Assembly: GCF_002998295.1 (NCBI RefSeq)
Contig: NZ_CP027226.1
Span: 310,001 to 374,000, forward strand
DNA: 64,000 nucleotides
From: Fastidiosipila sanguinis
Lineage (GTDB): Bacteria > Bacillota > Clostridia > Saccharofermentanales > Fastidiosipilaceae
Direction of reading: 5' to 3'
Below, one piece after another: positions 18,452 to 27,344 of the stretch. Both the position numbers and the translations under genes were made by a program. Under the pieces are notes generated by a model, which saw nothing but the letters and a program-made list of their open reading frames with translations, was not told where the DNA came from and did not search any database. The first letter of the stretch is position 1. The number at the start of each line of letters is the position of its first letter.

Positions 18452-19090
18452 ATGAGACTAATACTTTTAGGTGCACCGGGTTCCGGAAAAGGTACAATAG
18501 CAGGAGAGATTAGCAAGAAATTTGGCATAAGTCACGTTTCTACAGGCGACCTTTTCAGAAAGAATATCAAGGGCAATACTGCTTTAGGTCAAGAAGCTCA
18601 AGCATACATGGAAAAAGGTGAACTAGTTCCTGATGAGTTAACTATTCGTATGTTGGAAGATAGATTCAGTGAGGCTGATGTTGAGAATGGATTCTTATTA
18701 GATGGTTTTCCAAGAAATATTGCTCAAGCTGATGCTTTGCAAGAACTGTTGCAAGGAAGAGATGAGAAGTTAGATGTAGCTTTAAATGTTTTTGTTCCAT
18801 ACGACATTATTAAAGAGAGAATCTCCGGTAGAAGAATTTGCAGCAATTGTGGTGAAGCCTTTAATATTTACTTTGATAAACCAAAACAAGAAGGCATTTG
18901 CGATAAATGTAATTCTGAGTTAATTCAAAGATCTGATGACAACGAAGAAACTGTTGTTAAGAGATTGGAAACTTACGAAGAGCAAACAAAACCTCTTATT
19001 GAATATTATGAAAACTTAGGAATTCTAAAGACTATTGATAATAGTGGTGAGTTAGAAGAAACACTAGAAAAACTTTGGCAGGAACTATAA
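18452..19090 (+). CDS. adk: Adenylate kinase (zinc-lid type)
   Basis: 212 residues. The P-loop GAPGSGKGT, the NMP-binding STGDLFR segment, DGFPRNIAQA and the LID are present. The LID carries CSNC and CDKC, the four-cysteine zinc site seen in Gram-positive adenylate kinases. It converts ATP plus AMP to two ADP. The adk-map-infA order next to secY is standard in Firmicutes. Confidence 0.98.
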   Translation: MRLILLGAPGSGKGTIAGEISKKFGISHVSTGDLFRKNIKGNTALGQEAQAYMEKGELVPDELTIRMLEDRFSEADVENGFLLDGFPRNIAQADALQELLQGRDEKLDVALNVFVPYDIIKERISGRRICSNCGEAFNIYFDKPKQEGICDKCNSELIQRSDDNEETVVKRLETYEEQTKPLIEYYENLGILKTIDNSGELEETLEKLWQEL

Positions 19091-19092
19091 TT

Positions 19093-19854
19093 ATGATTAG
19101 CATTAAATCTAAATCAGAAATTATTAAGATGCGTGATGCAGCTAAGTTACTTGTAGATGTAATGTATGCAATGCATGATGCAATTAAACCTGGTATCAGT
19201 ACTTTTGAATTAGACAAAATTGGTCATGATGTTATAAAAAAAGCTGGTGGTGATGCTCCTTGTCTAGGGTATGCTCAACCACCTTATCCTGCAGCAACCT
19301 GTATTTCAATAGATGAAGAGGTCGTACACGGTATACCAAGGAAAGATAAAATACTTCAACCTGGACAGATTGTTAGTATTGATTTAGTAGTTGGATATAA
19401 TGGTTGGATGGCTGATGCTGCAAGATCATTTGGAGTTGGTGAATTAGATCCAGAAAAACAAGATCTAGTAGATACAGTAAAAGCATGTTTCTATGCTGGT
19501 TATGAAAAAGCAATTCTAGGAAATAGAATTGGTGATATAGGTGCAGCTGTACAGAAGGTAGCAGAAGATAAAGGCTATAGTGTCATTAGGGAATTTGTAG
19601 GACATGGTATTGGAACAGAAATGCATGAAGATCCACAAGTGCCAAACTATAAGACAGTTCGAAGAGGCCCAAGATTGCAAGAAGGAATGACTATTTGTAT
19701 AGAACCTATGATTGCAATGGGTAAAGCGGATGTTTATCTAGAAGAAGATGGTTGGACTGCTGTAATGAGAGATAAGAAACCATCAGCTCACTATGAGAAC
19801 ACTATTGCATTAACTGCCGACGGTCCAGAGATTTTAACAGAGATGAAGTTTTAG
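19093..19854 (+). CDS. map: Methionine aminopeptidase type I
   Basis: 253 residues from ATG 19093, 2 bp after the adk stop. The metal ligands are visible: D in [17 protein letters not shown] (two Asp), H in [12 protein letters not shown], and two Glu in CIEPMI and YENTIAL. Type Ia length without an N-terminal zinc extension. It removes initiator methionine from nascent proteins, co-translationally. Confidence 0.97.
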   Translation: MISIKSKSEIIKMRDAAKLLVDVMYAMHDAIKPGISTFELDKIGHDVIKKAGGDAPCLGYAQPPYPAATCISIDEEVVHGIPRKDKILQPGQIVSIDLVVGYNGWMADAARSFGVGELDPEKQDLVDTVKACFYAGYEKAILGNRIGDIGAAVQKVAEDKGYSVIREFVGHGIGTEMHEDPQVPNYKTVRRGPRLQEGMTICIEPMIAMGKADVYLEEDGWTAVMRDKKPSAHYENTIALTADGPEILTEMKF

Positions 19855-19864
19855 AGGAGGAATC

Positions 19865-20083
19865 ATGGCTAAAGAAGGTGTAATTGAAGTTGAAGGTATT
19901 GTTGAGGAAGTACTTCCAAATGCAACTTTTAAAGTAAAACTAGAAAATGGACATATCGTTCAAGCTCATATCTCAGGAAGATTGAGACAAAACTATATAA
20001 AAATTCTACAAGGTGATAAGGTTACATTAGAACTTTCACCATATGATCTAGATAGAGGAAGAATTACTTGGAGAGATAAGTAG
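19865..20083 (+). CDS. infA: Translation initiation factor IF-1
   Basis: 72 residues, exact family length, with [21 protein letters not shown] and [26 protein letters not shown]-like segments. This OB-fold protein occupies the A site during initiation. GAGGAGG precedes the ATG. Downstream the operon is interrupted by a 229-bp gap with a new promoter. Confidence 0.97.
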   Translation: MAKEGVIEVEGIVEEVLPNATFKVKLENGHIVQAHISGRLRQNYIKILQGDKVTLELSPYDLDRGRITWRDK

Positions 20084-20202
20084 TTTGGAAGCTATTAATT
20101 AACTTATATTAATCTAAAAAGCAAGTATTTGTGCAAATTAACGTGAAAAAAGCGAAAATACACCCTTTTTGACTGTGAAAATCATAAAAAGTTACAAAAA
20201 AC

Positions 20203-20230
20203 TTGCAAGTCAAATATTTTTTGGTAGAAT
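20203..20230 (+). promoter_or_regulatory. Internal promoter before rpmJ
   Basis: TTGCAA (20203-20208) and TAGAAT (20225-20230) with a 16-bp spacer lie in the infA-rpmJ gap. It would give a separate transcript for rpmJ, rpsM, rpsK, rpsD, rpoA and rplQ, uncoupling the alpha operon part from the S10-spc part. Confidence 0.6.
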
Positions 20231-20312
20231 ATTAAAGCATGCGACCCGTCGCTGTGTCGCTTTGCTTAAATGTACTAATAGAGTTGAACAAGCAAAATGA
20301 AGGAGGCGAACT
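20231..20312 (+). promoter_or_regulatory. Structured leader of rpmJ
   Basis: The 5' region after the internal promoter can fold: GCGAC (near 20241) pairs with GTCGC (near 20256), with flanking AAGC/GCTT extending the stem. It is G+C-richer than its surroundings, which suggests selection for structure. No known class recognised. Confidence 0.4.
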
Positions 20313-20426
20313 ATGAAGGTACGTGCATCTGTTAAACCGATGTGTGAAAAATGTCGTATTATTAAACGTAAAGGTTTGGTTAGGATTATTTGTTCTGATC
20401 CTAAACACAAACAAAGACAAGGTTAA
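20313..20426 (+). CDS. rpmJ: Large ribosomal subunit protein L36
   Basis: 37 residues, full family length: [21 protein letters not shown], then [12 protein letters not shown]. The zinc ligands are CEKC, a further Cys and the His (C-C-C-H type). AAGGAGGCG lies before the ATG. A gene this short is easily missed by automated calling. Confidence 0.98.
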   Translation: MKVRASVKPMCEKCRIIKRKGLVRIICSDPKHKQRQG

Positions 20427-20632
20427 TATTTTATTCTGGTAGGTGTTAAGTTCAGGTACTGCTAAATGCTGGAGCATTACTAGCTTAAAATTTACTTTAA
20501 TATATATTAATAGCATTAATAATTACATTATTAATGTGTTTACTATAAATTACGACTAAAAAATAAAGCTAGTAGATAGCTAGTAAATAAAAAGTATAAA
20601 AGTAAGTATTTAGATAATTAGGAGGAATGCGA
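20427..20632 (+). promoter_or_regulatory. Long structured leader before rpsM
   Basis: A 206-bp gap within an otherwise tight operon. It holds AATGCT-GG-AGCATT (about 20465-20478), a perfect 10-bp repeat CATTAATAAT/ATTATTAATG (20514-20523, 20527-20536) and AGCTAG/CTAGCT-type repeats near 20570-20582. In other bacteria the S4 protein represses the rpsM-rpsK-rpsD-rpoA transcript through a leader before rpsM, so this is a candidate S4-responsive leader; the specific fold is unproven. Confidence 0.45.
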
Positions 20633-21001
20633 ATGGCTCGTATAGCGGGTGTTGATTTGCCAGATAACAAAAGAATAGAATATTCACTTACAGCTGTATA
20701 CGGTGTTGGTCTACATACATCACAAGAAGTATTGGCCAAATGTGAAATTGATCCTAATACAAGAACTAAGGATTTAAGTGATGCTGATTTAGCTAAGATC
20801 CGTGACGTATTAGAAGATTATACAATTGAAGGTGATTTACGTCGTGAAGTTGCTATGAATATCAAACGTTTACAAGATATTGGTAGCTACAGAGGTCGTC
20901 GTCATAGAGCAGGGTTACCTACTCGTGGCCAAAGGACTAGAACTAATGCTAGAACAAGTAAAGGTCCTAAACGTGGTTCAGGTATTAAGAAGAAGAAATA
21001 A
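20633..21001 (+). CDS. rpsM: Small ribosomal subunit protein S13
   Basis: 122 residues from the second of two in-frame ATGs (20627 and 20633). The AGGAGG at 20620-20625 gives 7 nt spacing to 20633 but only 1 nt to 20627, and [13 protein letters not shown] is the canonical N-terminus. The C-terminus [19 protein letters not shown] is typical. S13 contacts both the 50S subunit and P-site tRNA. Confidence 0.97.
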   Translation: MARIAGVDLPDNKRIEYSLTAVYGVGLHTSQEVLAKCEIDPNTRTKDLSDADLAKIRDVLEDYTIEGDLRREVAMNIKRLQDIGSYRGRRHRAGLPTRGQRTRTNARTSKGPKRGSGIKKKK

Positions 21002-21014
21002 GGAGCTAGGTTAG

Positions 21015-21413
21015 ATGGCTAAAACTAAAACAACACAAAAAAGAGTAAGAAGAAGAGATAGAAAAAATATTGACAAAGGTCAAGTTCATATTCACGCTAC
21101 TTTTAACAACACAATCGTTACTATAAGCGATATGCAAGGTAACGTTATTTCTTGGTCAAGTGCTGGTGCACAAGGTATGAAGGGTTCACGTAAAGGAACT
21201 CCTTATGCAGCACAATTGGCAAGTGAAGTAGCTGCTCAAGCAGCAATGGAACATGGTCTAAAAACAGTTGAAGTTTATGTAAAAGGACCAGGTTCAGGTC
21301 GTGAATCTGCAATTCGTGCCTTAGGAAACGTCGGTTTGGAAGTTACAATGCTAAAAGATGTAACTCCAGTACCTCACAATGGTTGCCGTCCTCCTAAGAA
21401 GAGAAGAATATAA
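21015..21413 (+). CDS. rpsK: Small ribosomal subunit protein S11
   Basis: 132 residues, with [39 protein letters not shown] and the C-terminal [17 protein letters not shown]11 lies on the 30S platform near the E site. AAGGAG precedes the start. Confidence 0.98.
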   Translation: MAKTKTTQKRVRRRDRKNIDKGQVHIHATFNNTIVTISDMQGNVISWSSAGAQGMKGSRKGTPYAAQLASEVAAQAAMEHGLKTVEVYVKGPGSGRESAIRALGNVGLEVTMLKDVTPVPHNGCRPPKKRRI

Positions 21414-21427
21414 TTGGGAGGTAAGAT

Positions 21428-22051
21428 ATGGCAAGATATACAGGTCCAACTACACGTTTAAGTAGACGTGAAGGTCAAAATCTATATTTAAAGGGTGATC
21501 GTAGTTTCAGCAATAAAGATGATTTTGCAAAACGTCCATATGCTCCAGGTCAACATGGTAAAGCAGGTGTACGTCGTAAGATGTCTGAATATGGTATGCA
21601 ATTACGTGAAAAACAAAAAACTAAACGTTTCTACGGTTTACAAGAGAAGCAATTCCACAAGCTCTATCAAGAAGCTGATAGAATGAGAGGAAATACTGCT
21701 ACTAACTTCCTAACTTTATTGGAACTACGTTTTGATAATATTGTATACCGCTTAGGTTTAGCAAGTTCCAGAGCTCAAGCAAGACAAAGAGTAAGTCATG
21801 CACACTTCACAGTAAATGGTAAAAAGGTAAATATTCCTTCCATTACACTAAATGCAGGTGATGTTATTGAAGTTGCTGAAGGTTCAAGAGATTTAGAAAT
21901 ATTCAAAGAACTAGTGGCAAATCATGCTGTACCTGAATGGTTAAGTTTTGATGCTGACAATCTTAAAGGAACTGTTGTTAGAACACCAGGTAGGGAAGAT
22001 GTTGATTTAGAAGTTCAAGAACGTCTTATCGTCGAGCTCTATTCACGTTAA
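21428..22051 (+). CDS. rpsD: Small ribosomal subunit protein S4
   Basis: 207 residues. MARYTGPTTRLSRREG, YAPGQHGK and the S4 RNA-binding domain (LDNIVYRLG-type RFDNIVYRLGLASSRAQARQ, VNGKKVNIPS) are present. The N-terminal zinc cysteines seen in some species are absent, so this is the C-minus form. S4 is a primary 16S binding protein and autoregulates its operon in several bacteria. Confidence 0.98.
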   Translation: MARYTGPTTRLSRREGQNLYLKGDRSFSNKDDFAKRPYAPGQHGKAGVRRKMSEYGMQLREKQKTKRFYGLQEKQFHKLYQEADRMRGNTATNFLTLLELRFDNIVYRLGLASSRAQARQRVSHAHFTVNGKKVNIPSITLNAGDVIEVAEGSRDLEIFKELVANHAVPEWLSFDADNLKGTVVRTPGREDVDLEVQERLIVELYSR

Positions 22052-22073
22052 TTTTCCTTCCTTGTTGCGAGTT

Positions 22074-22088
22074 GCTAGTTAAACTAGC
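22074..22088 (+). other. Small palindrome between rpsD and rpoA
   Basis: GCTAGT-TAA-ACTAGC, a 6-bp stem with a 3-nt loop, lies 10 bp before the rpoA ribosome-binding site. It may be an mRNA processing or stability element. There is no U tail, so I do not call it a terminator. Confidence 0.4.
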
Positions 22089-22107
22089 TAAAAACCCAGG
22101 GAGGTAA

Positions 22108-23070
22108 ATGATGTTAAAAAATAATAAACCAATTATAACCATAGCTGAATCAAATGAAGATGAGTCATATGGAAAGTTTGTTGTAGAACCTCTGGATAGA
22201 GGCTACGGAATTACTTTAGGTAATGCATTGAGAAGAGTTTTACTTTCTTCTCTAGGTGGTGCAGCTGTTACAGCTTTAAGAGTTGATGGTGTATACCACG
22301 AGTTTTCACCAGTAGATGGCTTGATTGAGGATATGACAGACATTATTCTTAATGTTAAAGGCATTAGAATCAAAATGAATGTATCAGGTCCAAAGACACT
22401 TTACTTAAGTGTTGAAGAAGGTGAAACAGGTGTAATCACAGCTGGTGATATTGTTCATGATGATGAAATTGAAATTATGAACCCAGATCATGTAATTGCT
22501 ACTTTAAATGGTGAATCCAAAGTATTTATGGAATTTACAGTTAGCGAAGGAAGTGGTTACAATACAGCAGATGAAAACAAGTGGCCAAATCAACCTATTG
22601 GAATTATTACAATTGATTCAATTTTCACACCAGTACAAAAGGTTAATTATAGAGTAGAAAATACTCGTGTTGGTCAAGTTACAGACTTTGACAAATTAAC
22701 TATTGAAGTTACTACTGATGCTACTATTACAGCAGAAGATAGCTTAAATGAAGCAGCCTCAATCTTAATTGATCAATTCTCACTCTTCCTTGATCTTGAA
22801 GAAGAAGTCGAAGAAGAAGTAGTAGTTATTGATGAAGAAGAAGAGGAGAGAAATGAGTTACTCGATACAGCAATCGAAGATATGGACTTCTCAGTAAGAA
22901 CATACAATTGCTTGAAGAGAGCTTCAATTAACACTATTGGTGACTTAACCATGAGAACAATGGATGATTTGCTAAAGGTTAGAAACTTAGGTCGTAAATC
23001 ATTAGATGAAATAGATTCTAAACTAGCAGAGATTGGATTGCAGTTAGCTCCTGACTCTGCAGAGTATTAA
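22108..23070 (+). CDS. rpoA: RNA polymerase alpha subunit
   Basis: 320 residues. The N-terminal dimerisation domain holds GNALRRVLLSSLGGAAVTAL and HEFSPVDGLIEDMTDIILN; the C-terminal domain (about 250-320) carries SVRTYNCLKRASINTIGDL and the DNA-binding VRNLGRKSLDEI. The linker (about 230-250) is unusually acidic, with runs of Glu (LEEEVEEEVVVIDEEEEE). Start is ATG 22108 or the adjacent ATG 22111; the latter has better spacing (6 nt) from AGGGAGG. Confidence 0.97.
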   Translation: MMLKNNKPIITIAESNEDESYGKFVVEPLDRGYGITLGNALRRVLLSSLGGAAVTALRVDGVYHEFSPVDGLIEDMTDIILNVKGIRIKMNVSGPKTLYLSVEEGETGVITAGDIVHDDEIEIMNPDHVIATLNGESKVFMEFTVSEGSGYNTADENKWPNQPIGIITIDSIFTPVQKVNYRVENTRVGQVTDFDKLTIEVTTDATITAEDSLNEAASILIDQFSLFLDLEEEVEEEVVVIDEEEEERNELLDTAIEDMDFSVRTYNCLKRASINTIGDLTMRTMDDLLKVRNLGRKSLDEIDSKLAEIGLQLAPDSAEY

Positions 23071-23098
23071 TAAATTATTGCAGTAGAAGGGAGTCGTT

Positions 23099-23632
23099 AT
23101 GGCAGGATATAGAAAATTAGGCAAACGTAATGACATTAGAGAGAACATTTTACGTAACTTAACAACTCAGTTAATTGTTAGCGGTCAGGTAAAAACAACT
23201 GTAACAAGAGCTAAAGAAGTTCAAAAGATAGCTGAAAAACTAATTACTTCCGCAGCTTTAGAAGCAGATAACTTTACAACAAAAGAAATCTTAGTTTCAG
23301 AAGCTAAAAAAGACAAAGATGGTAAGAAAGTTTTGAAAGATGCTAAATCTTTGGCAGGAAATGATTTCTACAAAGTAGAGCGTGAGTTAAGTACAAAAGA
23401 AGTTCAAGTTGATGAACCATCACGTTTAGCAGCACGTAGAAGAGCATTAAATGTATTGTATCGTGCAAAAGATGAAGATGATAATCAATTGAATCCAGTA
23501 AATATTTTATTCAATGAAATTGGTCCACGCTTCAAGGGTCACACAGGTGGTTACACTAGAATAATTCCTACAGGAACACGTCGTGGTGATTCAGCAGAGA
23601 TGTGTGTACTAGAAATTATTGATGCAGAATAA
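23099..23632 (+). CDS. rplQ: Large ribosomal subunit protein L17 (long form)
   Basis: 177 residues, against about 115-130 in B. subtilis and E. coli. The start MAGYRKLGKRNDIRENILRN and the C-terminal GPRFKGHTGGYTRII are standard; about 45 extra charged residues (about 60-105) interrupt the middle. Long L17 forms are known in Clostridia. It is the last ribosomal gene, followed by a terminator-like hairpin. Confidence 0.97.
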   Translation: MAGYRKLGKRNDIRENILRNLTTQLIVSGQVKTTVTRAKEVQKIAEKLITSAALEADNFTTKEILVSEAKKDKDGKKVLKDAKSLAGNDFYKVERELSTKEVQVDEPSRLAARRRALNVLYRAKDEDDNQLNPVNILFNEIGPRFKGHTGGYTRIIPTGTRRGDSAEMCVLEIIDAE

Positions 23633-23665
23633 TTTTACTAAAATTTAATTTAAAGTATTATATAT

Positions 23666-23700
23666 TAGGTCAGGGTAATCCTGACCTATATTATTATTTG
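23666..23700 (+). terminator. Hairpin at the end of the ribosomal supercluster
   Basis: TAGGTCAGG (23666-23674) and CCTGACCTA (23680-23688) form a 9-bp stem with a 5-nt loop, followed by TATTATTATTT. It lies between rplQ and the ECF genes and probably acts as an intrinsic terminator, perhaps leaky, because the A-interrupted tail is weak and the ECF genes often share this transcript. Confidence 0.62.
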
Positions 23701-23707
23701 GAAGAAT

Positions 23708-25549
23708 TTGGATGTCTGCAAAAGTATGATTGAATCAAACGAAACTTTTTTGAATATTAGTAATGTTAGTTATATTTATGATGAAGGACTAGAGTTCGCT
23801 GAGCAAGCCTTAGATAATGTAAGTCTAAGTATAGAATTAGGCCAAAAAATTGCAATTTTAGGAGAAAATGGTTCGGGAAAGTCTACTCTTGCTCATATTA
23901 TTAATGCATTAAACTTTCCACAAGAAGGTGATGTTTTAATCTTTGGAAAATCGACTCAGGATGAAGACATTTTCGCTAAAATTCATCAGTTGATTGGAAT
24001 GGTTTTCCAAAATCCAGATAATCAAATCGTTGGGACAACTGTTGAAGAAGATGTAGCTTTTGGACCTGAGAATCTCGCCATACCTAGGGAAGAAATGTTG
24101 AGACTTGTACCTGATGCAATCAAGAAGGTTGGTCTCGAAGGTTTAGAGCTAAGAATTCCGGCAGAACTTTCTGGTGGGCAGAAGCAAAAACTAGCAATAG
24201 CTGGAATTCTAGCCATGCAGCCTAAGTGCATTATTTTAGATGAAGCTACTTCAATGTTAGATCCTAAATCTAGGCGTGAGATTCTATCTATACTATATGA
24301 ACTTAATGAAAAGTATAATATAACTATAATCAATGTTACTCATCATATGGATGAGGTTGTCGGCGTTGATCAAGTTTTTGTAATGCAGTCTGGTCGAGTA
24401 GTTTTTGCGGGTAAAGCAGAAGAATTTTTTACTGAAGATTATTTGTTAAACGACGTTTCAATGCGAAAACCTGAATATGTTGAACTCAGTTCAAGATTAT
24501 TTGAGGCTCTGCAGGAAAATCTTGAAACTAAATTCTTAATAAGTCCAGAGACTGCAGCAAATAATGTTAATGAGCTTCTTAAAAAATCAGAAACAAAGAA
24601 GTTGCAAGATATCTTTTCAGCATTAGATAAAGAAAATAATTTATTTCCAGATTCTAAGAGTTATTTCAATGCAATTAAAGATAATAGAGATCTTATCATT
24701 CAAGCTAAAAATTTAAATTTCCAATATGATAAGGATGAAGAGGATTCTTTTGATGCCCTTATTGATATTAATCTTGATATTTATAGTGGAGAATTTATTG
24801 CTATTTGTGGAAGTACTGGTTCGGGTAAGACCACATTAGTGCAACATTTTAATGGATTGATTAAATTACAGACTGGTGAGTTAAGAGTTTTTGACAAGGA
24901 TTTAAAAAAAGTAGAGGATATTGCCTCGATAAGAAAAAATGTTGGTATGGTTATGCAGTACCCAGAAGATCAGCTTTTTGCAGAGTCTATATTTGAAGAT
25001 GTGGCTTTTGGTCCTAAACAATTGGGATTCCCTGAGGATGAGATAGCAGAAGCAGTTAATGATGCTTTGGCGATGATGGGCATGCAAGATATTGATCCTA
25101 ACAAATCTCCTTTTGCTCTTTCTGGTGGACAAATGCGAAGAGTAGCTATTGCTGGTATTCTTGCGATGAAGCCAAAAGTCTTAATTTTAGATGAACCTGG
25201 TGCAGGCTTGGACCCTAAAGGTAAAAAAGAACTCTACAATATTCTCAAAAACTTGCAAAGTCAGGGTGTCACTATAATTATGATTTCGCACAGTATGGAA
25301 GATGTTAGTAAATTAGCTGATAGAGTGATAGTTATGAAAGAGGCTAAGATTCAAAAATTCGCAACTGTTAAAGATGTTTTTGCTAATATGGATTTCTTAG
25401 AGGAAAGTGAATTAGATAAGCCTGAATTAATTGCTTTTGCAGAGGAATTTAAGGCATACTATCCGGAGCTTAATACTATACAATTTAGAGTTGATGACTT
25501 GATGAGAGAGTTGCTCAAGGCTGAAATAGGCTCAAGAGCGACTAATTAA
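23708..25549 (+). CDS. Fused ECF transporter ATPase pair (EcfA1-EcfA2 in one chain)
   Basis: 613 residues containing two complete ABC ATPase domains. Domain 1 has Walker A GENGSGKST (about 52-60), LSGGQKQKLAIAG (about 154) and Walker B IILDEATSML. Domain 2 has Walker A GSTGSGKTT (about 367), LSGGQMRRVAIAG (about 470) and Walker B LILDEPGAGLDP. Together with EcfT downstream they form the energy-coupling module shared by vitamin and metal uptake S-components. In most Firmicutes the two ATPases are separate genes (ecfA1, ecfA2) at this same site after rplQ; here they are one polypeptide joined by a roughly 90-residue linker. TTG start 23708 follows GGAAG by 3 nt; ATG 23726 is an alternative. Confidence 0.93.
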   Translation: MDVCKSMIESNETFLNISNVSYIYDEGLEFAEQALDNVSLSIELGQKIAILGENGSGKSTLAHIINALNFPQEGDVLIFGKSTQDEDIFAKIHQLIGMVFQNPDNQIVGTTVEEDVAFGPENLAIPREEMLRLVPDAIKKVGLEGLELRIPAELSGGQKQKLAIAGILAMQPKCIILDEATSMLDPKSRREILSILYELNEKYNITIINVTHHMDEVVGVDQVFVMQSGRVVFAGKAEEFFTEDYLLNDVSMRKPEYVELSSRLFEALQENLETKFLISPETAANNVNELLKKSETKKLQDIFSALDKENNLFPDSKSYFNAIKDNRDLIIQAKNLNFQYDKDEEDSFDALIDINLDIYSGEFIAICGSTGSGKTTLVQHFNGLIKLQTGELRVFDKDLKKVEDIASIRKNVGMVMQYPEDQLFAESIFEDVAFGPKQLGFPEDEIAEAVNDALAMMGMQDIDPNKSPFALSGGQMRRVAIAGILAMKPKVLILDEPGAGLDPKGKKELYNILKNLQSQGVTIIMISHSMEDVSKLADRVIVMKEAKIQKFATVKDVFANMDFLEESELDKPELIAFAEEFKAYYPELNTIQFRVDDLMRELLKAEIGSRATN

Positions 25550-25594
25550 TTTTAATTAAACATAGACAACAAGAAAATAAATCAGGAGATTTTT

Positions 25595-26395
25595 GTGAAG
25601 CTTAATGTAATTGGAACATACAAAGCAGGAGATTCAGTAATACATAAATTAGATCCTAGGATTAAGTTATGTCTATCTTTTGCATTAATGATTTTGGTGT
25701 TCTTTTTGAGATCGCCTTTAGCTTTAGGTATGTATGGCCTATTTACTTTCACATTAGTTTTATTAGCAAAAATGAACTTGAAGAGAGTTTTCAACTCAAT
25801 TAAACCCATACTTTTTATTCTTAGTTTTGCATTTATAATTAATATTTTCACAGTACCAGGTGAGAGTATCTGGTCGTGGGGATTTTTGAGTATCAGTAGA
25901 GAAGGTCTATATTCTGGTATTTTGGTGAGTGTTCGCTTGATTCTTCTGACGATCCAGACCAATGTCTTAATATCTTATACAACCAGCTCATTGCTTTTAG
26001 CGGATGCTATTGAGTCTCTCTTGAGTCCTCTGAAAAAGATAAATGTACCAGTTCAAGACTTTGCTCTGATGATATCAATTGCCTTAAGATTCGTACCAAC
26101 TTTAGCAGAAGAAGCGGATAAAATTATGAAAGCTCAATCAGCTCGTGGAGCCAATTATGACACGGGTAAGCTAAAGGATAAAATTAAAGGAATGATTACG
26201 ATATTAGTTCCACTTTTTGTAAATGCAGTCAAAAGATCTGAAGAGCTAGCCATCGCCTTAGAGGCCAGAGCGTATGGAATTAGTCCAATAAGAACTAAAT
26301 ATAAACCACTTAAATTAGGTTGGAATGATCTGATTTTTAGTGTCTGTAGTATTTTTGTTATTGTATTAATAATAGTTTTAGAGATTTTCTTTTAG
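25595..26395 (+). CDS. ecfT: ECF transporter transmembrane protein EcfT
   Basis: 266 residues from a GTG start with AGGAG upstream. Five or six membrane segments plus the cytoplasmic coupling helices with the two Ala-Arg-Gly-type motifs, QSARGAN and EARAYG, which dock onto the ATPase pair. It completes the shared ECF module; no substrate-binding S-component is in the window, so those are encoded elsewhere (group II arrangement). Confidence 0.95.
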   Translation: MKLNVIGTYKAGDSVIHKLDPRIKLCLSFALMILVFFLRSPLALGMYGLFTFTLVLLAKMNLKRVFNSIKPILFILSFAFIINIFTVPGESIWSWGFLSISREGLYSGILVSVRLILLTIQTNVLISYTTSSLLLADAIESLLSPLKKINVPVQDFALMISIALRFVPTLAEEADKIMKAQSARGANYDTGKLKDKIKGMITILVPLFVNAVKRSEELAIALEARAYGISPIRTKYKPLKLGWNDLIFSVCSIFVIVLIIVLEIFF

Positions 26396-26417
26396 ATAAA
26401 CAACTGATGGAGTTTTA

Positions 26418-27311
26418 ATGAATAGTGAAGGTATAGAAAAACAGAATATGGAAGCTGATGTGAATGAAGCAGCAAGCAAAATACAATCCAGTCAAGGCAA
26501 AGATAATAGTAAGAAGAAAATAGCTTTGTTAGTACAGTATGTTGGCACAAATTATGGTGGCTGGCAGAAACAAGATAATGCTCCTACGGTACAAGGTGAG
26601 CTAGAAAAGGCGCTTACCAGATTATGCAAAGAGCCAATTCGCCTGCAAGGATGTAGTAGAACTGATGCTGGAGTACACGCTAGATTTCATATTAGCCATT
26701 TTGTAAGTACTACTACTATGCCTATAGATAAAATTCATATCGCTATGAATACTATTTTACCAGGTGATATTACCGTCATGGATGCAAAAGTCGTAGATAT
26801 GAGCTTCAATGCGAGGTTTGACACTATTGGTAAAAAGTATAGTTACTATATTTGGAACAACACACATAAGAGTGCTTTTTTGACGCCTTATTCTATTCAA
26901 GAGAGTAGAGATTTGGATTTAGCTGCGATGCGAGAAGCGGCTACTTATCTAGAGGGAGAACATGATTTCCAAGGGTTTATGTCTCAGGGTTCACCCGTTA
27001 ACTCTACTATAAGAGAGCTATTTGAGGTAAAGGTTCATGGTGAAAAAGGGCAGATGATACGAATTGATGTTAAAGGAAATGCCTTTCTTTATAACATGGT
27101 TAGAATTATTGCTGGTACCTTACTATATGTAGGTTTGGGAAAAATTAATGCAAACGATATACCAGAAATAATACTAAGTGGTAAAAGAGAACTAGCTGGC
27201 AAAACTTTAGCGGCCAAAGGACTTTTCCTAGAAGAGGTTTACTATGACAATGAGATATTCAATGAATGGTATAATGGAGAGCAAAATTTGGTAAAATACT
27301 TAGGTATTTAA
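26418..27311 (+). CDS. truA: tRNA pseudouridine(38-40) synthase TruA
   Basis: 297 residues. The catalytic Asp is in GCSRTDAGVHA. The fold begins near residue 35 (IALLVQYVGTNYGGWQKQ); the first roughly 34 residues are a polar, Lys/Gln/Asn-rich extension from the ATG at 26418, preceded by GGAG. It modifies U38-U40 in tRNA anticodon arms. Position after ecfT is usual in Firmicutes; rplM and rpsI, which often follow, are absent here. Confidence 0.95.
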   Translation: MNSEGIEKQNMEADVNEAASKIQSSQGKDNSKKKIALLVQYVGTNYGGWQKQDNAPTVQGELEKALTRLCKEPIRLQGCSRTDAGVHARFHISHFVSTTTMPIDKIHIAMNTILPGDITVMDAKVVDMSFNARFDTIGKKYSYYIWNNTHKSAFLTPYSIQESRDLDLAAMREAATYLEGEHDFQGFMSQGSPVNSTIRELFEVKVHGEKGQMIRIDVKGNAFLYNMVRIIAGTLLYVGLGKINANDIPEIILSGKRELAGKTLAAKGLFLEEVYYDNEIFNEWYNGEQNLVKYLGI

Positions 27312-27344
27312 ATTATTCAATGTCCTTAAGATGGAGGTGGAGTT

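Noticed and set aside
18255-18455. Plus-strand 66-codon frame across the secY end and the following gap
   Set aside because: It overlaps secY in another frame and runs through the hairpin before adk; no start site.
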